Part shown: piece after piece, positions 21,101 through 25,032 of the stretch | How the letters are laid out: each line of letters begins with the position of its first letter | How positions within the stretch are numbered: the stretch's first letter is position 1 | NCBI GenBank assembly: GCA_020650975.1 | Contig: JAIPMN010026470.1 | Span: 1 to 25,032, forward strand | Reading direction: 5' to 3' | Length of the DNA: 25,032 nucleotides | From: Apostichopus californicus | Lineage: Eukaryota > Echinodermata > Holothuroidea > Aspidochirotida > Stichopodidae | Position numbers and translations under genes: made by a program | The notes under the pieces: model-generated | Told to the model about the DNA's origin: nothing | The model's input: only the letters and a program-made list of their open reading frames with translations | Databases searched by the model: none

Positions 21101-22572
21101 CTTATTTGTCTCTGACTGTCAATGCCATTGGTAATGTAATGTATGCCCCTCTCTCGCCCCTTCCCCCGCCCATTCTAGACCCCCTTTCCACTATGATTTA
21201 ATGGAAGGTTTGTATCAATGGCTCGTTTTTCGTGTGCAGGTATCAAAAGACCGTCCATCTCACAGCATTGTTTCATCAAGTCTATTGAACTGGAACGGAA
21301 TGTAAGTAACGAAAGATGAAAAGTCTCTTTTAACAGACGGAGATGTTCCATATGCAAGATTTCTAGATTTGTCATTAACAAATGATCTTTTTTCTGCCGG
21401 CTTACCCCAAATTAAAATATGACAGCCAAGGAAATATGATTATTCGACTTGAATTATTACAGGTGAAACAAGTATATTTTTTGATCACTGACAATATAAA
21501 TCTTGTATTCTCAACATAAATATCTTTATTTCTTCTGGGGGACCAGGTCTATATGTGAAGTAAATTTTCTGCTGATTAATCATAAATATGTCTTTCTCAG
21601 TAAGAAAGTTTGATATCACTGAACAAGGGACCAACGTCGTTAGTTGATGAACTTCTTGTTATTGTCCTTACTAGGCTAGGTGTGACTAGATATTACAAAG
21701 CAGGTTAGATTTACAGGTAAAATGATGATGTCTGTTTTTTCGAACAATAATTTACTTTCTCCAGGAAAGTTTTTACACATCTGCCTTCATTAATGCACCA
21801 GCTAACAATTCATTTACTTTTGAAGTGCATTTCGTGGCGAAAGAAATGACACATAAAAATGGTTTTATGAGCTATGTTCTCTGCAATCTGGTTTCATGCT
21901 TTGTCCTTTGTCCTTTTGTTTAATGTTTGAGATGCTCTCCTAAAGTTCCTCTTTGAAATGTCACTTTACATATATTCACTACTCCTTTATACATAAACAG
22001 AATGTGGTGGCCTGGACCAACCTTGGAGTCTTGTATTTAATACACGGAGACATCAAACTGGCCCACAAAGCATTCAAATTTGCCCAGAGTTTGGAACCAA
22101 GCTACGTCCAATGTTGGATAGGACAGGTATTGAGGCTGTGTGCATTTTGTCAAATTCTTGAAAGTCAGAATCTGGCATTTTTATAATCCAATTTCTATTG
22201 ACAGGACAGTGAATAAACATCTTACATCTTTCACGTTTTAGAGAGAGAATAAAAGCTTAAGGATATTCGGGCGGGGGGGGGAGATTTGTCACCTTGTTCT
22301 GCACGTTATCTTGATCTGGAATAAATATAAATATGTATGTATTTCGAAATTATTTTCATTTTTAATAATATTTACAAAGTACTGTATAAATATTTAATAT
22401 ATGAATAAATAAATAAATAATTCTTGTTTGATGCAGCAAGTGGTGGTTCTTGAAGCTGAATAAGACGCAATCATTTTCCGTTTTCTTTTGCCTTTAGGCA
22501 ATCATTGCTGAAACCATTGGCAGTGATGAGACAATGGATTTATTCCGTCATACCACTGAACTAGCAACTCAC
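2998..22572 (+). CDS. TTC37: SKI complex scaffold protein SKIC3/TTC37 (5' part, 26 exons, 3' end outside window)
   Basis: Scaffold of the cytoplasmic SKI complex. In known systems TTC37/Ski3 holds the helicase SKIV2L/Ski2 and WDR61/Ski8 and passes mRNA to the exosome for 3'-5' decay and for clearing stalled or nonstop transcripts. Twenty-six exons with GT-AG boundaries give 935 codons with every junction phase agreeing, which strongly supports the model. Motifs recognised from vertebrate TTC37 include [13 protein letters not shown] (residue 24 on), [12 protein letters not shown] (near 570), CWECLGDAY (near 607), [10 protein letters not shown] (near 790), [13 protein letters not shown] (869 on) and [14 protein letters not shown] (922-935). 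Most of the chain is TPR repeats: two at residues 5-80, then an almost continuous run from about 450 to 930. Residues 85-330 are more diverged. Human TTC37 has 1,564 residues, so about 40 percent is missing to the right. Exons: 2998-3105, 3309-3452, 6282-6449, 6894-7025, 7361-7456, 8676-8784, 9570-9710, 9897-9998, 10515-10747, 11073-11188, 11495-11621, 12647-12726, 13619-13718, 13848-13972, 14361-14396, 14874-14958, 15322-15353, 16092-16192, 16985-17087, 17755-17847, 18886-18987, 19765-19894, 20800-20878, 21240-21301, 22001-22126, 22498-22572. Confidence 0.95.
3309..3452 (+). CDS. TTC37: TTC37 exon 2 (residues 37-84)
   Basis: Second [21 protein letters not shown] and [17 protein letters not shown] correspond closely to vertebrate TTC37. 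Acceptor TTCTTACAG, donor GTATGT, phase 0 on both sides. Confidence 0.95.
3618..3832. repeat. Minisatellite, about 55-60 bp unit, four copies
   Basis: Units begin CTTGCCTAACATGTTCAGTA and end near TAGGCTAGAAG followed by a variable 10-15 bp. The copies are highly similar, so the array is fairly recent. Confidence 0.88.
3960..3967 (+). repeat. Left target-site duplication of the hAT element
   Basis: AATGAGGT directly abuts the left terminus at 3968 and is repeated exactly at 5141-5148. Confidence 0.88.
3968..5140. mobile_element. Non-autonomous hAT DNA transposon, complete ends
   Basis: The element begins CAGGGCTCAAAATA (3968) and ends with the exact inverted copy TATTTTGAGCCCTG (5140). It is flanked by perfect 8-bp direct repeats AATGAGGT at 3960-3967 and 5141-5148. 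A CAG...CTG terminus with an 8-bp target duplication is the hAT superfamily hallmark. At 1,173 bp with no transposase frame it must have moved with an autonomous relative's enzyme. Subterminal GGGCTCTTTT and GGGCGATTT motifs recur near the ends. The intact duplication and ends suggest a fairly young insertion. Confidence 0.88.
5141..5148 (+). repeat. Right target-site duplication of the hAT element
   Basis: AATGAGGT directly follows the right terminus at 5140, identical to 3960-3967. Confidence 0.88.
5435..6071. repeat. Minisatellite of about 52 bp, about 12 copies, each with a hairpin
   Basis: The unit reads GGTCACTGCTTTGTGAA, then CCTGTTC-CAACTA-GAACAGG, then GTCCGTTATCAACA. The inner part is an inverted repeat with 7-bp arms. 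Twelve units plus a shortened thirteenth lie in intron 2. Units differ by a few substitutions, mostly outside the arms, though some arms are broken (for example near 5885 and 6030). Confidence 0.92.
6282..6449 (+). CDS. TTC37: TTC37 exon 3 (residues 85-140)
   Basis: Starts GLCSVYEK, parallel to GLANLYEK in human TTC37, and continues with a helical region ([17 protein letters not shown]) that aligns with the human helix around KLLDLYESVDKQKW. Acceptor TTTCCAG, donor GTAAGT, phase 0. Confidence 0.93.
6450..6893 (+). other. TTC37 intron 3
   Basis: 444 bp of AT-rich sequence without a recognisable repeat, RNA or coding segment. Short open frames on both strands look like chance. Confidence 0.8.
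6894..7025 (+). CDS. TTC37: TTC37 exon 4 (residues 141-184)
   Basis: Open, phase 0 on both sides, acceptor TTGAATAG and donor GTAAGC. It lies in the diverged N-terminal region ([20 protein letters not shown]), so it rests mainly on frame and position between certain exons. Confidence 0.85.
7026..7360 (+). other. TTC37 intron 4
   Basis: 335 bp, AT-rich; nothing recognisable apart from the splice sites. Confidence 0.8.
7361..7456 (+). CDS. TTC37: TTC37 exon 5 (residues 185-216)
   Basis: [10 protein letters not shown] and [11 protein letters not shown] parallel the human stretch FENALGL and LYRHFIQSL. Acceptor TTTCTAG, donor GTGAGT, phase 0. Confidence 0.88.
7606..7830 (+). repeat. SINE-like element with U2 snRNA-derived head, copy C
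   Basis: Head TTTGGCTTAGATCATG (7619-7634) parallels U2 TTTGGCTAAGATCAAG, and GCTTCT just upstream matches the U2 start. The body aligns with A and B through GGGACTTGGGTTGAGAG and GACTTTTCATAAAAG. It lies in TTC37 intron 5, sense orientation, and ends directly against the 31-bp array. It is the most diverged head of the three, but the order of parts is kept. Confidence 0.6.
7845..8405. repeat. 31-bp tandem array, 18 units, palindromic core
   Basis: The unit reads TGTGACTTGTG followed by CATTGTTGACAATG and AAACTA. The core is a perfect inverted repeat, CATTGT-TG-ACAATG. Variants (GGTGACTTGTGTATT, then TGTGACTTTTGCATT, then TGTGAACTGTG or TTTGACTTGTTC) recur in the same order three times in the middle of the array, giving a 93-bp higher-order period. 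Edge units are most diverged, as expected when unequal exchange homogenises the centre. Confidence 0.93.
8676..8784 (+). CDS. TTC37: TTC37 exon 6 (residues 217-253)
   Basis: [17 protein letters not shown] parallels the human segment VQYPLEVLCLHLIE. Acceptor GCTTTCAG, donor GTAATC, ending in phase 1. Confidence 0.9.
8785..9569 (+). other. TTC37 intron 6
   Basis: 785 bp, AT-rich, with a T run near 9109-9118. I see no repeat family, RNA or coding sequence. Confidence 0.75.
9570..9710 (+). CDS. TTC37: TTC37 exon 7 (residues 253-300)
   Basis: TPR-like pair of helices ([20 protein letters not shown]). Acceptor ATATTTTAG, donor GTAAGT, phases 1/1. Confidence 0.9.
9897..9998 (+). CDS. TTC37: TTC37 exon 8 (residues 300-334)
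   Basis: [18 protein letters not shown] is a TPR A/B helix pair corresponding to the human GWYHLAEAQVKMHR segment. Acceptor TCCTTCAG, donor GTTAGT, phases 1/1. Confidence 0.9.
9999..10514 (+). other. TTC37 intron 8
   Basis: 516 bp with a run of T at about 10157-10172. The 112-codon minus-strand open frame across 10287-10625 lies antisense to this intron and exon 9 and has no independent support. Confidence 0.75.
10515..10747 (+). CDS. TTC37: TTC37 exon 9 (residues 334-411)
   Basis: Longest exon here (233 nt). [18 protein letters not shown] and [18 protein letters not shown] are TPR helices. Acceptor CCCCTCAG, donor GTAAGA, phases 1/0. Confidence 0.93.
10748..11494 (+). other. TTC37 introns 9 and 10 (exon 10 between)
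   Basis: Intron 9 (10748-11072) has a short G-rich run near 10936-10953. Intron 10 (11189-11494) shows nothing recognisable. Exon 10 lies between them at 11073-11188. Confidence 0.75.
11073..11188 (+). CDS. TTC37: TTC37 exon 10 (residues 412-450)
   Basis: [20 protein letters not shown] forms TPR-type helices. Acceptor TTTGTTAG, donor GTATGT, ends in phase 2. Confidence 0.9.
11495..11621 (+). CDS. TTC37: TTC37 exon 11 (residues 450-492)
   Basis: [20 protein letters not shown] matches the human [20 protein letters not shown], a strong ortholog signature. Acceptor CCTTCAG, donor GTTAGT, phases 2/0. Confidence 0.95.
11622..12646 (+). other. TTC37 intron 11
   Basis: 1,025 bp. The only suggestive stretch is 11654-11725, where CTTCCCAAACCGTGGGTCGC resembles the subterminal sequence of Charlie-type hAT elements. 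No matching right end or target duplication was found, so this is weak. The rest is unremarkable. Confidence 0.5.
12647..12726 (+). CDS. TTC37: TTC37 exon 12 (residues 493-519)
   Basis: AAKLDPN and [14 protein letters not shown] match the human [25 protein letters not shown]. Acceptor TCTGCAG, donor GTAAGT, phases 0/2. Confidence 0.95.
12727..13618 (+). other. TTC37 intron 12
   Basis: 892 bp, AT-rich, with a short (CT)n run near 12797-12812. No coding sequence or repeat family recognised. Confidence 0.75.
13619..13718 (+). CDS. TTC37: TTC37 exon 13 (residues 519-552)
   Basis: [20 protein letters not shown] is the TPR that follows VVGD in vertebrates (NRARGCYRKAF). Acceptor AATACAG, donor GTACAT, phases 2/0. 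Confidence 0.94.
13848..13972 (+). CDS. TTC37: TTC37 exon 14 (residues 553-594)
   Basis: Carries [16 protein letters not shown], one of the most conserved stretches of the family. Acceptor TGGTTAG, donor GTAAGG, phases 0/2. Confidence 0.96.
13973..14360 (+). other. TTC37 intron 14
   Basis: 388 bp; a purine-rich stretch at 14014-14052 and a T run near 14115. Nothing else recognised. Confidence 0.75.
14361..14396 (+). CDS. TTC37: TTC37 exon 15 (residues 594-606), 36-nt microexon
   Basis: A short exon giving [11 protein letters not shown], matching human LQAALRADPKD. Acceptor TTTACAG, donor GTATGT, phases 2/2. Confidence 0.93.
   Translation, partial: FSECIEGGSIR
14397..15321 (+). other. TTC37 introns 15 and 16 (exon 16 between)
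   Basis: Intron 15 (14397-14873) and intron 16 (14959-15321) are AT-rich. In intron 16 a CATCATC-TTC-ATAAATTCATTA motif recurs (about 15160-15190 and 15247-15275), a weak local duplication. No other feature. Confidence 0.65.
14874..14958 (+). CDS. TTC37: TTC37 exon 16 (residues 606-634)
   Basis: [19 protein letters not shown] matches human NCWESLGEAYLSRGGYTTA. Acceptor CATCTAG, donor GTTTGA (weak at +4 to +6), phases 2/0. Confidence 0.94.
15322..15353 (+). CDS. TTC37: TTC37 exon 17 (residues 635-645), 32-nt microexon
   Basis: [10 protein letters not shown] lines up with human LNPESIYSVFK. Both neighbours need it for phase. Acceptor TCAACAG, donor GTGAGT, phases 0/2. Confidence 0.9.
15354..16091 (+). 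other. TTC37 intron 17, possible DNA-transposon remnant
   Basis: Positions 15668-15722 (TAGGGTAAGTTGCCATATGA, then a stretch with CCGGACATGTCC) look like the terminus of a dispersed DNA transposon, recalled from invertebrate repeats. No second end was found, so class and limits are unknown. The open frames on both strands across 15647-15935 belong to this sequence. Confidence 0.35.
16092..16192 (+). CDS. TTC37: TTC37 exon 18 (residues 645-679)
   Basis: [19 protein letters not shown] parallels human AAIQQILGKYKEAVAQYQM; it ends YIPALK, as human YVPALK. Donor GTATCA is poor, and its sequence plus the last exon bases is the repeat unit of the adjoining minisatellite, so the junction is present about a dozen times. 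Phases 2/1. Confidence 0.94.
16181..16645. repeat. Minisatellite (38-42 bp, about 11.5 units) built from the exon 18 donor junction
   Basis: Each unit reads CAGCTTTAAAAGGTATCATT followed by CCCCCTCCTACACT-TGTTC. The first unit contains the true end of exon 18 and its 5' splice site (16192/16193), so the array started from, or expanded across, the exon/intron boundary. Most units keep the AAAG/GTATC junction; one has GTTATC. Length differences are mostly in the C run. A 123-codon open frame through the array is a by-product of the repeat. Confidence 0.92.
16646..16984 (+). other. Distal part of TTC37 intron 18
   Basis: AT-rich sequence between the minisatellite and exon 19; nothing recognised. 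Confidence 0.75.
16985..17087 (+). CDS. TTC37: TTC37 exon 19 (residues 679-713)
   Basis: [19 protein letters not shown] matches human ALVDYLDGKAVDYIEKALE. Acceptor ATATTTAG, donor GTAAGT, phases 1/2. Confidence 0.95.
17088..17754 (+). other. TTC37 intron 19, degenerate GTTTGTGTGAGAAT repeats
   Basis: From about 17100 to 17310 the motif (A)ATTGTTTGTGTGAGAAT recurs six or so times at irregular spacing with many changes, an old decayed simple array. The rest is AT-rich, ending in a long T-rich stretch at 17701-17740 before exon 20. Confidence 0.55.
17755..17847 (+). CDS. TTC37: TTC37 exon 20 (residues 713-744)
   Basis: [15 protein letters not shown] corresponds to human VSCLWKLAGDACTCL. Acceptor CACCCAG, donor GTATGC, phases 2/2. 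Confidence 0.94.
17848..18885 (+). other. TTC37 intron 20
   Basis: 1,038 bp of AT-rich sequence. A short CACATACAAGT array lies at 18686-18743. No coding sequence or RNA recognised. Confidence 0.75.
18686..18743. repeat. Short tandem repeat, CACATACAAGT-type unit
   Basis: Five to six imperfect copies of an 8-11 bp unit. Minor microsatellite. Confidence 0.75.
18886..18987 (+). CDS. TTC37: TTC37 exon 21 (residues 744-778)
   Basis: Starts VNVPSSLL (human VNVHVLGVLL) and ends [10 protein letters not shown] (human KNELLHLGGR), with a variable linker between. Acceptor CCCACAG, donor GTAGGG, phases 2/2. Confidence 0.93.
18988..19764 (+). other. TTC37 intron 21
   Basis: 777 bp; no repeat, RNA or coding feature recognised. 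Confidence 0.75.
19765..19894 (+). CDS. TTC37: TTC37 exon 22 (residues 778-821)
   Basis: CYTRALQL and [14 protein letters not shown] match human CYGRALKL and NTWCDLGINYYRQ. Acceptor TCACATAG. The donor CAG/GTTATT is the weakest in the gene. Phases 2/0. Confidence 0.93.
19895..20799 (+). other. TTC37 intron 22
   Basis: 905 bp; a G run at 20020-20028 and a few TTTGATAAATT copies near 20500-20600 (GATAAATTGATTTGATAAAT and similar). Otherwise unremarkable. Confidence 0.7.
20800..20878 (+). CDS. TTC37: TTC37 exon 23 (residues 822-848)
   Basis: [20 protein letters not shown] matches human [20 protein letters not shown]. Acceptor TTATTACAG, donor GTAAGT, phases 0/1. Confidence 0.95.
20879..22000 (+). 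other. TTC37 introns 23 and 24 (exon 24 between)
   Basis: Intron 23 (20879-21239) and intron 24 (21302-22000) show no recognisable repeat or coding sequence. A minus-strand open frame at 21175-21381 is antisense to exon 24. Confidence 0.75.
21240..21301 (+). CDS. TTC37: TTC37 exon 24 (residues 848-868)
   Basis: [14 protein letters not shown] matches human [14 protein letters not shown]. Acceptor TGTGCAG, donor GTAAGT, phases 1/0. Confidence 0.95.
22001..22126 (+). CDS. TTC37: TTC37 exon 25 (residues 869-910)
   Basis: [18 protein letters not shown] and [15 protein letters not shown] are near-identical to vertebrate TTC37. Acceptor TAAACAG, donor GTATTG, phase 0. Confidence 0.97.
22127..22497 (+). 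other. TTC37 intron 25
   Basis: 371 bp; a G run near 22270-22281 and a very AT-rich stretch with (AATA)n at 22404-22420. Nothing else. Confidence 0.75.
22498..22572 (+). CDS. TTC37: TTC37 exon 26 (residues 911-935), last exon in window
   Basis: [14 protein letters not shown] matches human [14 protein letters not shown]. Donor CAC/GTAAGA. The last 33 exon bases and the first 19 intron bases recur 108 bp downstream, giving a second identical donor at 22681 in an open frame. The next conserved segment of the family (human EGALGYAYWV) was not found to the right, so exon 27 lies outside the window. Confidence 0.95.
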
Positions 22573-22699
22573 GTAAGATACCAATTAACTTGGTACCTAT
22601 ACATGGTACCTATGGTACCTATACATGGTACCTATACATGGTACCTATTATTCCGTCATACCACTGAACTAGCAACTCACGTAAGATACCAATTAACTT
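22540..22699 (+). repeat. Partial tandem duplication across the exon 26 donor
   Basis: The 52 bp at 22540-22591 (33 bases of exon, 19 of intron) recur exactly at 22648-22699, 108 bp later. Between them are 56 bp of GGTACCTATACAT-type short repeats. Both copies keep the donor CAC/GTAAGATA. The frame stays open through to 22725. Confidence 0.93.
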
Positions 22700-23074
22700 C
22701 ATACACACTCTCTTCCCTTTTATGAACATAGGCAATGGGTTTTTGTGTGTTTTTTGTGTTTTTCAAAAGGGTGAAATATTTTATGCTATGAAGATGTCCA
22801 TTGAGTAACAAAGAAGGACCAACTTGAAACCTAAGCAACCCTTCATGGTACTTTAGGAAACATGTTATAAAACCAAACTCACAGTAATCCTTTGAAATTT
22901 TACAGTGTTCCTTAATATGATATTTCTTAATATATACACCCTATGGTCCATGTTAAAATAATTTTAGGACAGTATAGAAACACTTTTGAAATAGCACTTT
23001 TATTGTCATCTTAAAAATTCTTGATTATTTGTTCAGAACCAATCTTTTAACATTTTTGGTAATAATGTAATATT

Positions 23075-23118
23075 CAGGGGCGGATCCAGGGGGGGCCGAC
23101 CCGGCCCCCCCTTTTTGG
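23075..23118 (+). mobile_element. hAT-like left terminus
   Basis: CAGGGGCGGATCCAGGGG followed by a G run, a small GC palindrome and a C run. CAGGGGCGGATC is a common hAT-type terminus in animals. No matching inverted right end was found in the window. Confidence 0.45.
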
Positions 23119-23451
23119 AAATCAGTTGCGTTTTTTTTATGTGGGAGTACTTCAAATTCCTAATAGGCATAACTTGGTGAGAGAAAAGCCTAATATGTCC
23201 AGCTGCTCTTCCCTGAAACGCGATCGTTTTTATTCCAAATTTGAAACTAAGACAATTAGTTTCAAATGAAAGGGGGTGTAGGCGGTTTTACACTATCTAA
23301 CGCAACGTAGTCGCCAAGAACCTGAAGTATTTTTAAGGGAGGGCCCGAGGAACATGAACTTATAGCATGCTCCTGATGGTGAGACATAATTGCACCTATT
23401 AGGTGAATTGAGTGTACTGTTAATAGTAGGAGAGACTAGCGTAGGTTCTTA

Positions 23452-23497
23452 CAGGCGCGTATCCAGGGGGGGGGCGTTGCGGGCGCGCGCCCCCCGG
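23452..23497 (+). mobile_element. hAT-like left terminus, second type
   Basis: CAGGCGCGTATCCAGGGG then a G run, GC palindrome (GGGCGCGCGCCC) and C run, the same architecture as the terminus at 23075. The purine tract follows directly. Confidence 0.45.
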
Positions 23498-23609
23498 GTA
23501 AGAAAAAGAGGACAACAAAAAGAGAAGTAAAAAGGGAAAAAGAGGGGGAAAGAGGAGGAAGAAGAGGAAGGAAGGGAAAAGAAGGGAAAAGAAAAAAAGG
23601 AGAAAAGGA
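23498..23609 (+). repeat. Polypurine tract of about 110 bp
   Basis: Almost pure A/G with only a few interruptions. Probably an expanded internal simple repeat of the element starting at 23452. Three overlapping minus-strand open frames here are low-complexity artefacts. Confidence 0.85.
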
Positions 23610-24125
23610 CGCACCCACCACTTCTTGAGATTGTTCCCATCTGCATGAAAACGCGCGCCCACAACCCTACGCCCCACCCCTCTCATCGCTTCCCGATGAG
23701 TTACGAAACTTAATTAAAGACCTTCGCCCGTAGTATCAAGACCTCTTGACAAAATCCGGCAACACACCACTTCATCGATAACAAGTGATTGGGTTGTGTA
23801 TTAGTGGCGGCTATAGAGGTCGTACACTGACCTACATGGAGTGTGACCACTCCCGACTTTGCAATTTCCCAACATCAGGCCCCGAAAAACCCAAAGGGCA
23901 CTGTACTGTATGGACATCTAGCAATATCTAGCGATATCTAGGGATGAAAATCCCAAGACCTTCCCTAAACTGAAGGCAGATGGAGAATCGAAGCCTTCAG
24001 TGTTTAATGAACTTGAAACTGTGCGTCTTTCGGAAAGAATGCGGGGCGCAACTCCTATGGGCTCCTATGGGCCATATGCTTAGGTTTGATAACTGTATTT
24101 GTACATTAGAATCCATTATACTCCA

Positions 24126-24160
24126 TAGATCAGGGGGGGGGGCACTTGCCCACCCCTGGA
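24126..24160 (+). mobile_element. Decayed hAT-like terminus
   Basis: GATCAGGGGGGG, then GGCACTTGCCCACCCCTGG and an A run: the same G-run, palindrome, C-run plan as 23075 and 23452 with its first bases changed. Tentative. Confidence 0.3.
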
Positions 24161-24459
24161 AAATTAAAAAAAAAAGTTAAGCATTTGACATTTCAATGAT
24201 TTCCCCCAACCGACAGTTCTCTACTTATGTTCATTCCATACTGACCCATAATGCATTACTGAAATTATTGAAGGTAAAAATCCTAAGACATGAGATCTCA
24301 AAATAACCGATGTGTAAATGCTCCTTGAACGGGAAGTGTCTTTTCCGACGATCTAGGAGTATTTTTTGGCAAACAAATCGTCGTACGCTCCGCGCCAACT
24401 GATGGTGGCGCTCCGCTTAGATAGTATCAAGTAGTGTGTTACACCTATATGACCTACTG

Positions 24460-24562
24460 ACCCCCCCCCCCTTGTACTACATTTCTGCGGACGCACTTGC
24501 TAAGCCTCCTGATAGGGGGCCCCTTTGGGCCAGGAGCCCCCAGGCTCATCGTTACGCCACTG
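24460..24562 (-). mobile_element. hAT-like terminus facing left
   Basis: Read on the minus strand it begins CAGTGGCGTAACGATGAG and continues through GGGGGCTCCTGGCCC and GGGGCCCCC. It would be the right end of an element lying to its left. None of the three left ends upstream is a good inverted match and no 8-bp duplication pairs with it, so partners were probably lost by nesting or deletion. Confidence 0.45.
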
Positions 24563-25032
24563 GTGGAGCATTGCACAATAGTTATTTATTTCAGTCTCAT
24601 TTCAATTATTCGAATTTTTAAAGCAAACTGCAGATATCACATCATATAACTGAGCATGAAAATTGCGTTCCGGGATGAACAGCCTCAAAACTGTAGATGT
24701 GCGTAATGCACGGTTCCGGATAATATCTGGTATATTTTAATTTCCTTCAACGAAGTTTTATATTAGCCGTTATAAGAGGTTTAATATTTGTACACCAATA
24801 AATTAACTGTGTCTGAATTTTCTACTCGTGCAATTTTGACCGGTCTGTTAGGAGGTTTTTCTATATTGGTGTCCATAGAATTTTGTGCAACATAATGGGC
24901 ATTTTTGGAAGTGAATTTATTCCCGAGAATTGTGAATTTTCAAATTCTGAACAAATAATGGGCTTAAAAACTTGAAAAATGGTGCTTACGAGTATTGTGG
25001 GCCGCGACGTAGAATCACCTATACAAAAAGCA

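Larger units (their letters stand above)
22700..25032 (+). other. TTC37 intron 26 (continues beyond the window)
   Basis: No exon of TTC37 was found here; the next conserved family segment (human EGALGYAYWV) is absent. The middle is DNA-transposon debris (23075-24562). The flanks 22700-23074 and 24563-25032 show nothing recognisable. Confidence 0.7.

Noticed and set aside
23420-23686. Three overlapping minus-strand open frames rich in F, S, L and P
   Set aside because: They are translations of the polypurine tract and GC-rich transposon end; low complexity, not a protein.
23075-24562. One complete transposon spanning the whole cluster
   Set aside because: The outer ends are not inverted matches and the flanking 8-mers (GTAATATT and GTGGAGCA) differ, so no single element is supported.

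Overview
This window is animal genomic DNA: AT-rich, intron-dense, with GT-AG introns, minisatellites and several classes of interspersed repeat. One gene dominates it. Twenty-six coding exons on the + strand (positions 2998 to 22572) join into a single open frame of 935 codons. It is clearly the N-terminal and middle part, roughly 60 percent, of SKIC3/TTC37, the tetratricopeptide-repeat scaffold of the cytoplasmic SKI complex that feeds mRNA into the RNA exosome. The protein is close enough to vertebrate TTC37 to be recognised by eye but is clearly not vertebrate. With the hAT-type and snRNA/tRNA-type repeats this suggests a marine invertebrate deuterostome. An echinoderm, perhaps a sea cucumber, is my best guess, but that is inference.

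Layout: positions 1-2900 are upstream DNA with two copies of a SINE-like repeat whose head resembles U2 snRNA, a diverged tandem repeat of about 113 bp, a truncated tRNA-derived SINE, and two weak candidate exons of unknown genes. A TATA-like box and the start codon (in-frame stop just upstream, good initiation context) lie at 2931-3000. The gene then runs right to 22572 and continues past the window; intron 26 fills 22573-25032 and the C-terminal third of the gene is absent.

The introns carry most of the unusual structure. They hold a complete non-autonomous hAT element with a perfect 8-bp target duplication (3968-5140), a 52-bp minisatellite with a hairpin in each unit (5435-6071), a third U2-headed SINE followed directly by an 18-unit array of a 31-bp repeat built on a CATTGT/ACAATG palindrome (7606-8405), and a cluster of hAT-like termini (23075-24562). 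At two exon ends (exon 18 and exon 26) the exon/intron junction itself was copied, creating duplicate 5' splice sites. At exon 26 the extra site is identical to the first and exactly 108 bp downstream in an open frame.

No other complete gene is supported. There is no functional RNA gene, no CRISPR array and no prokaryotic feature.
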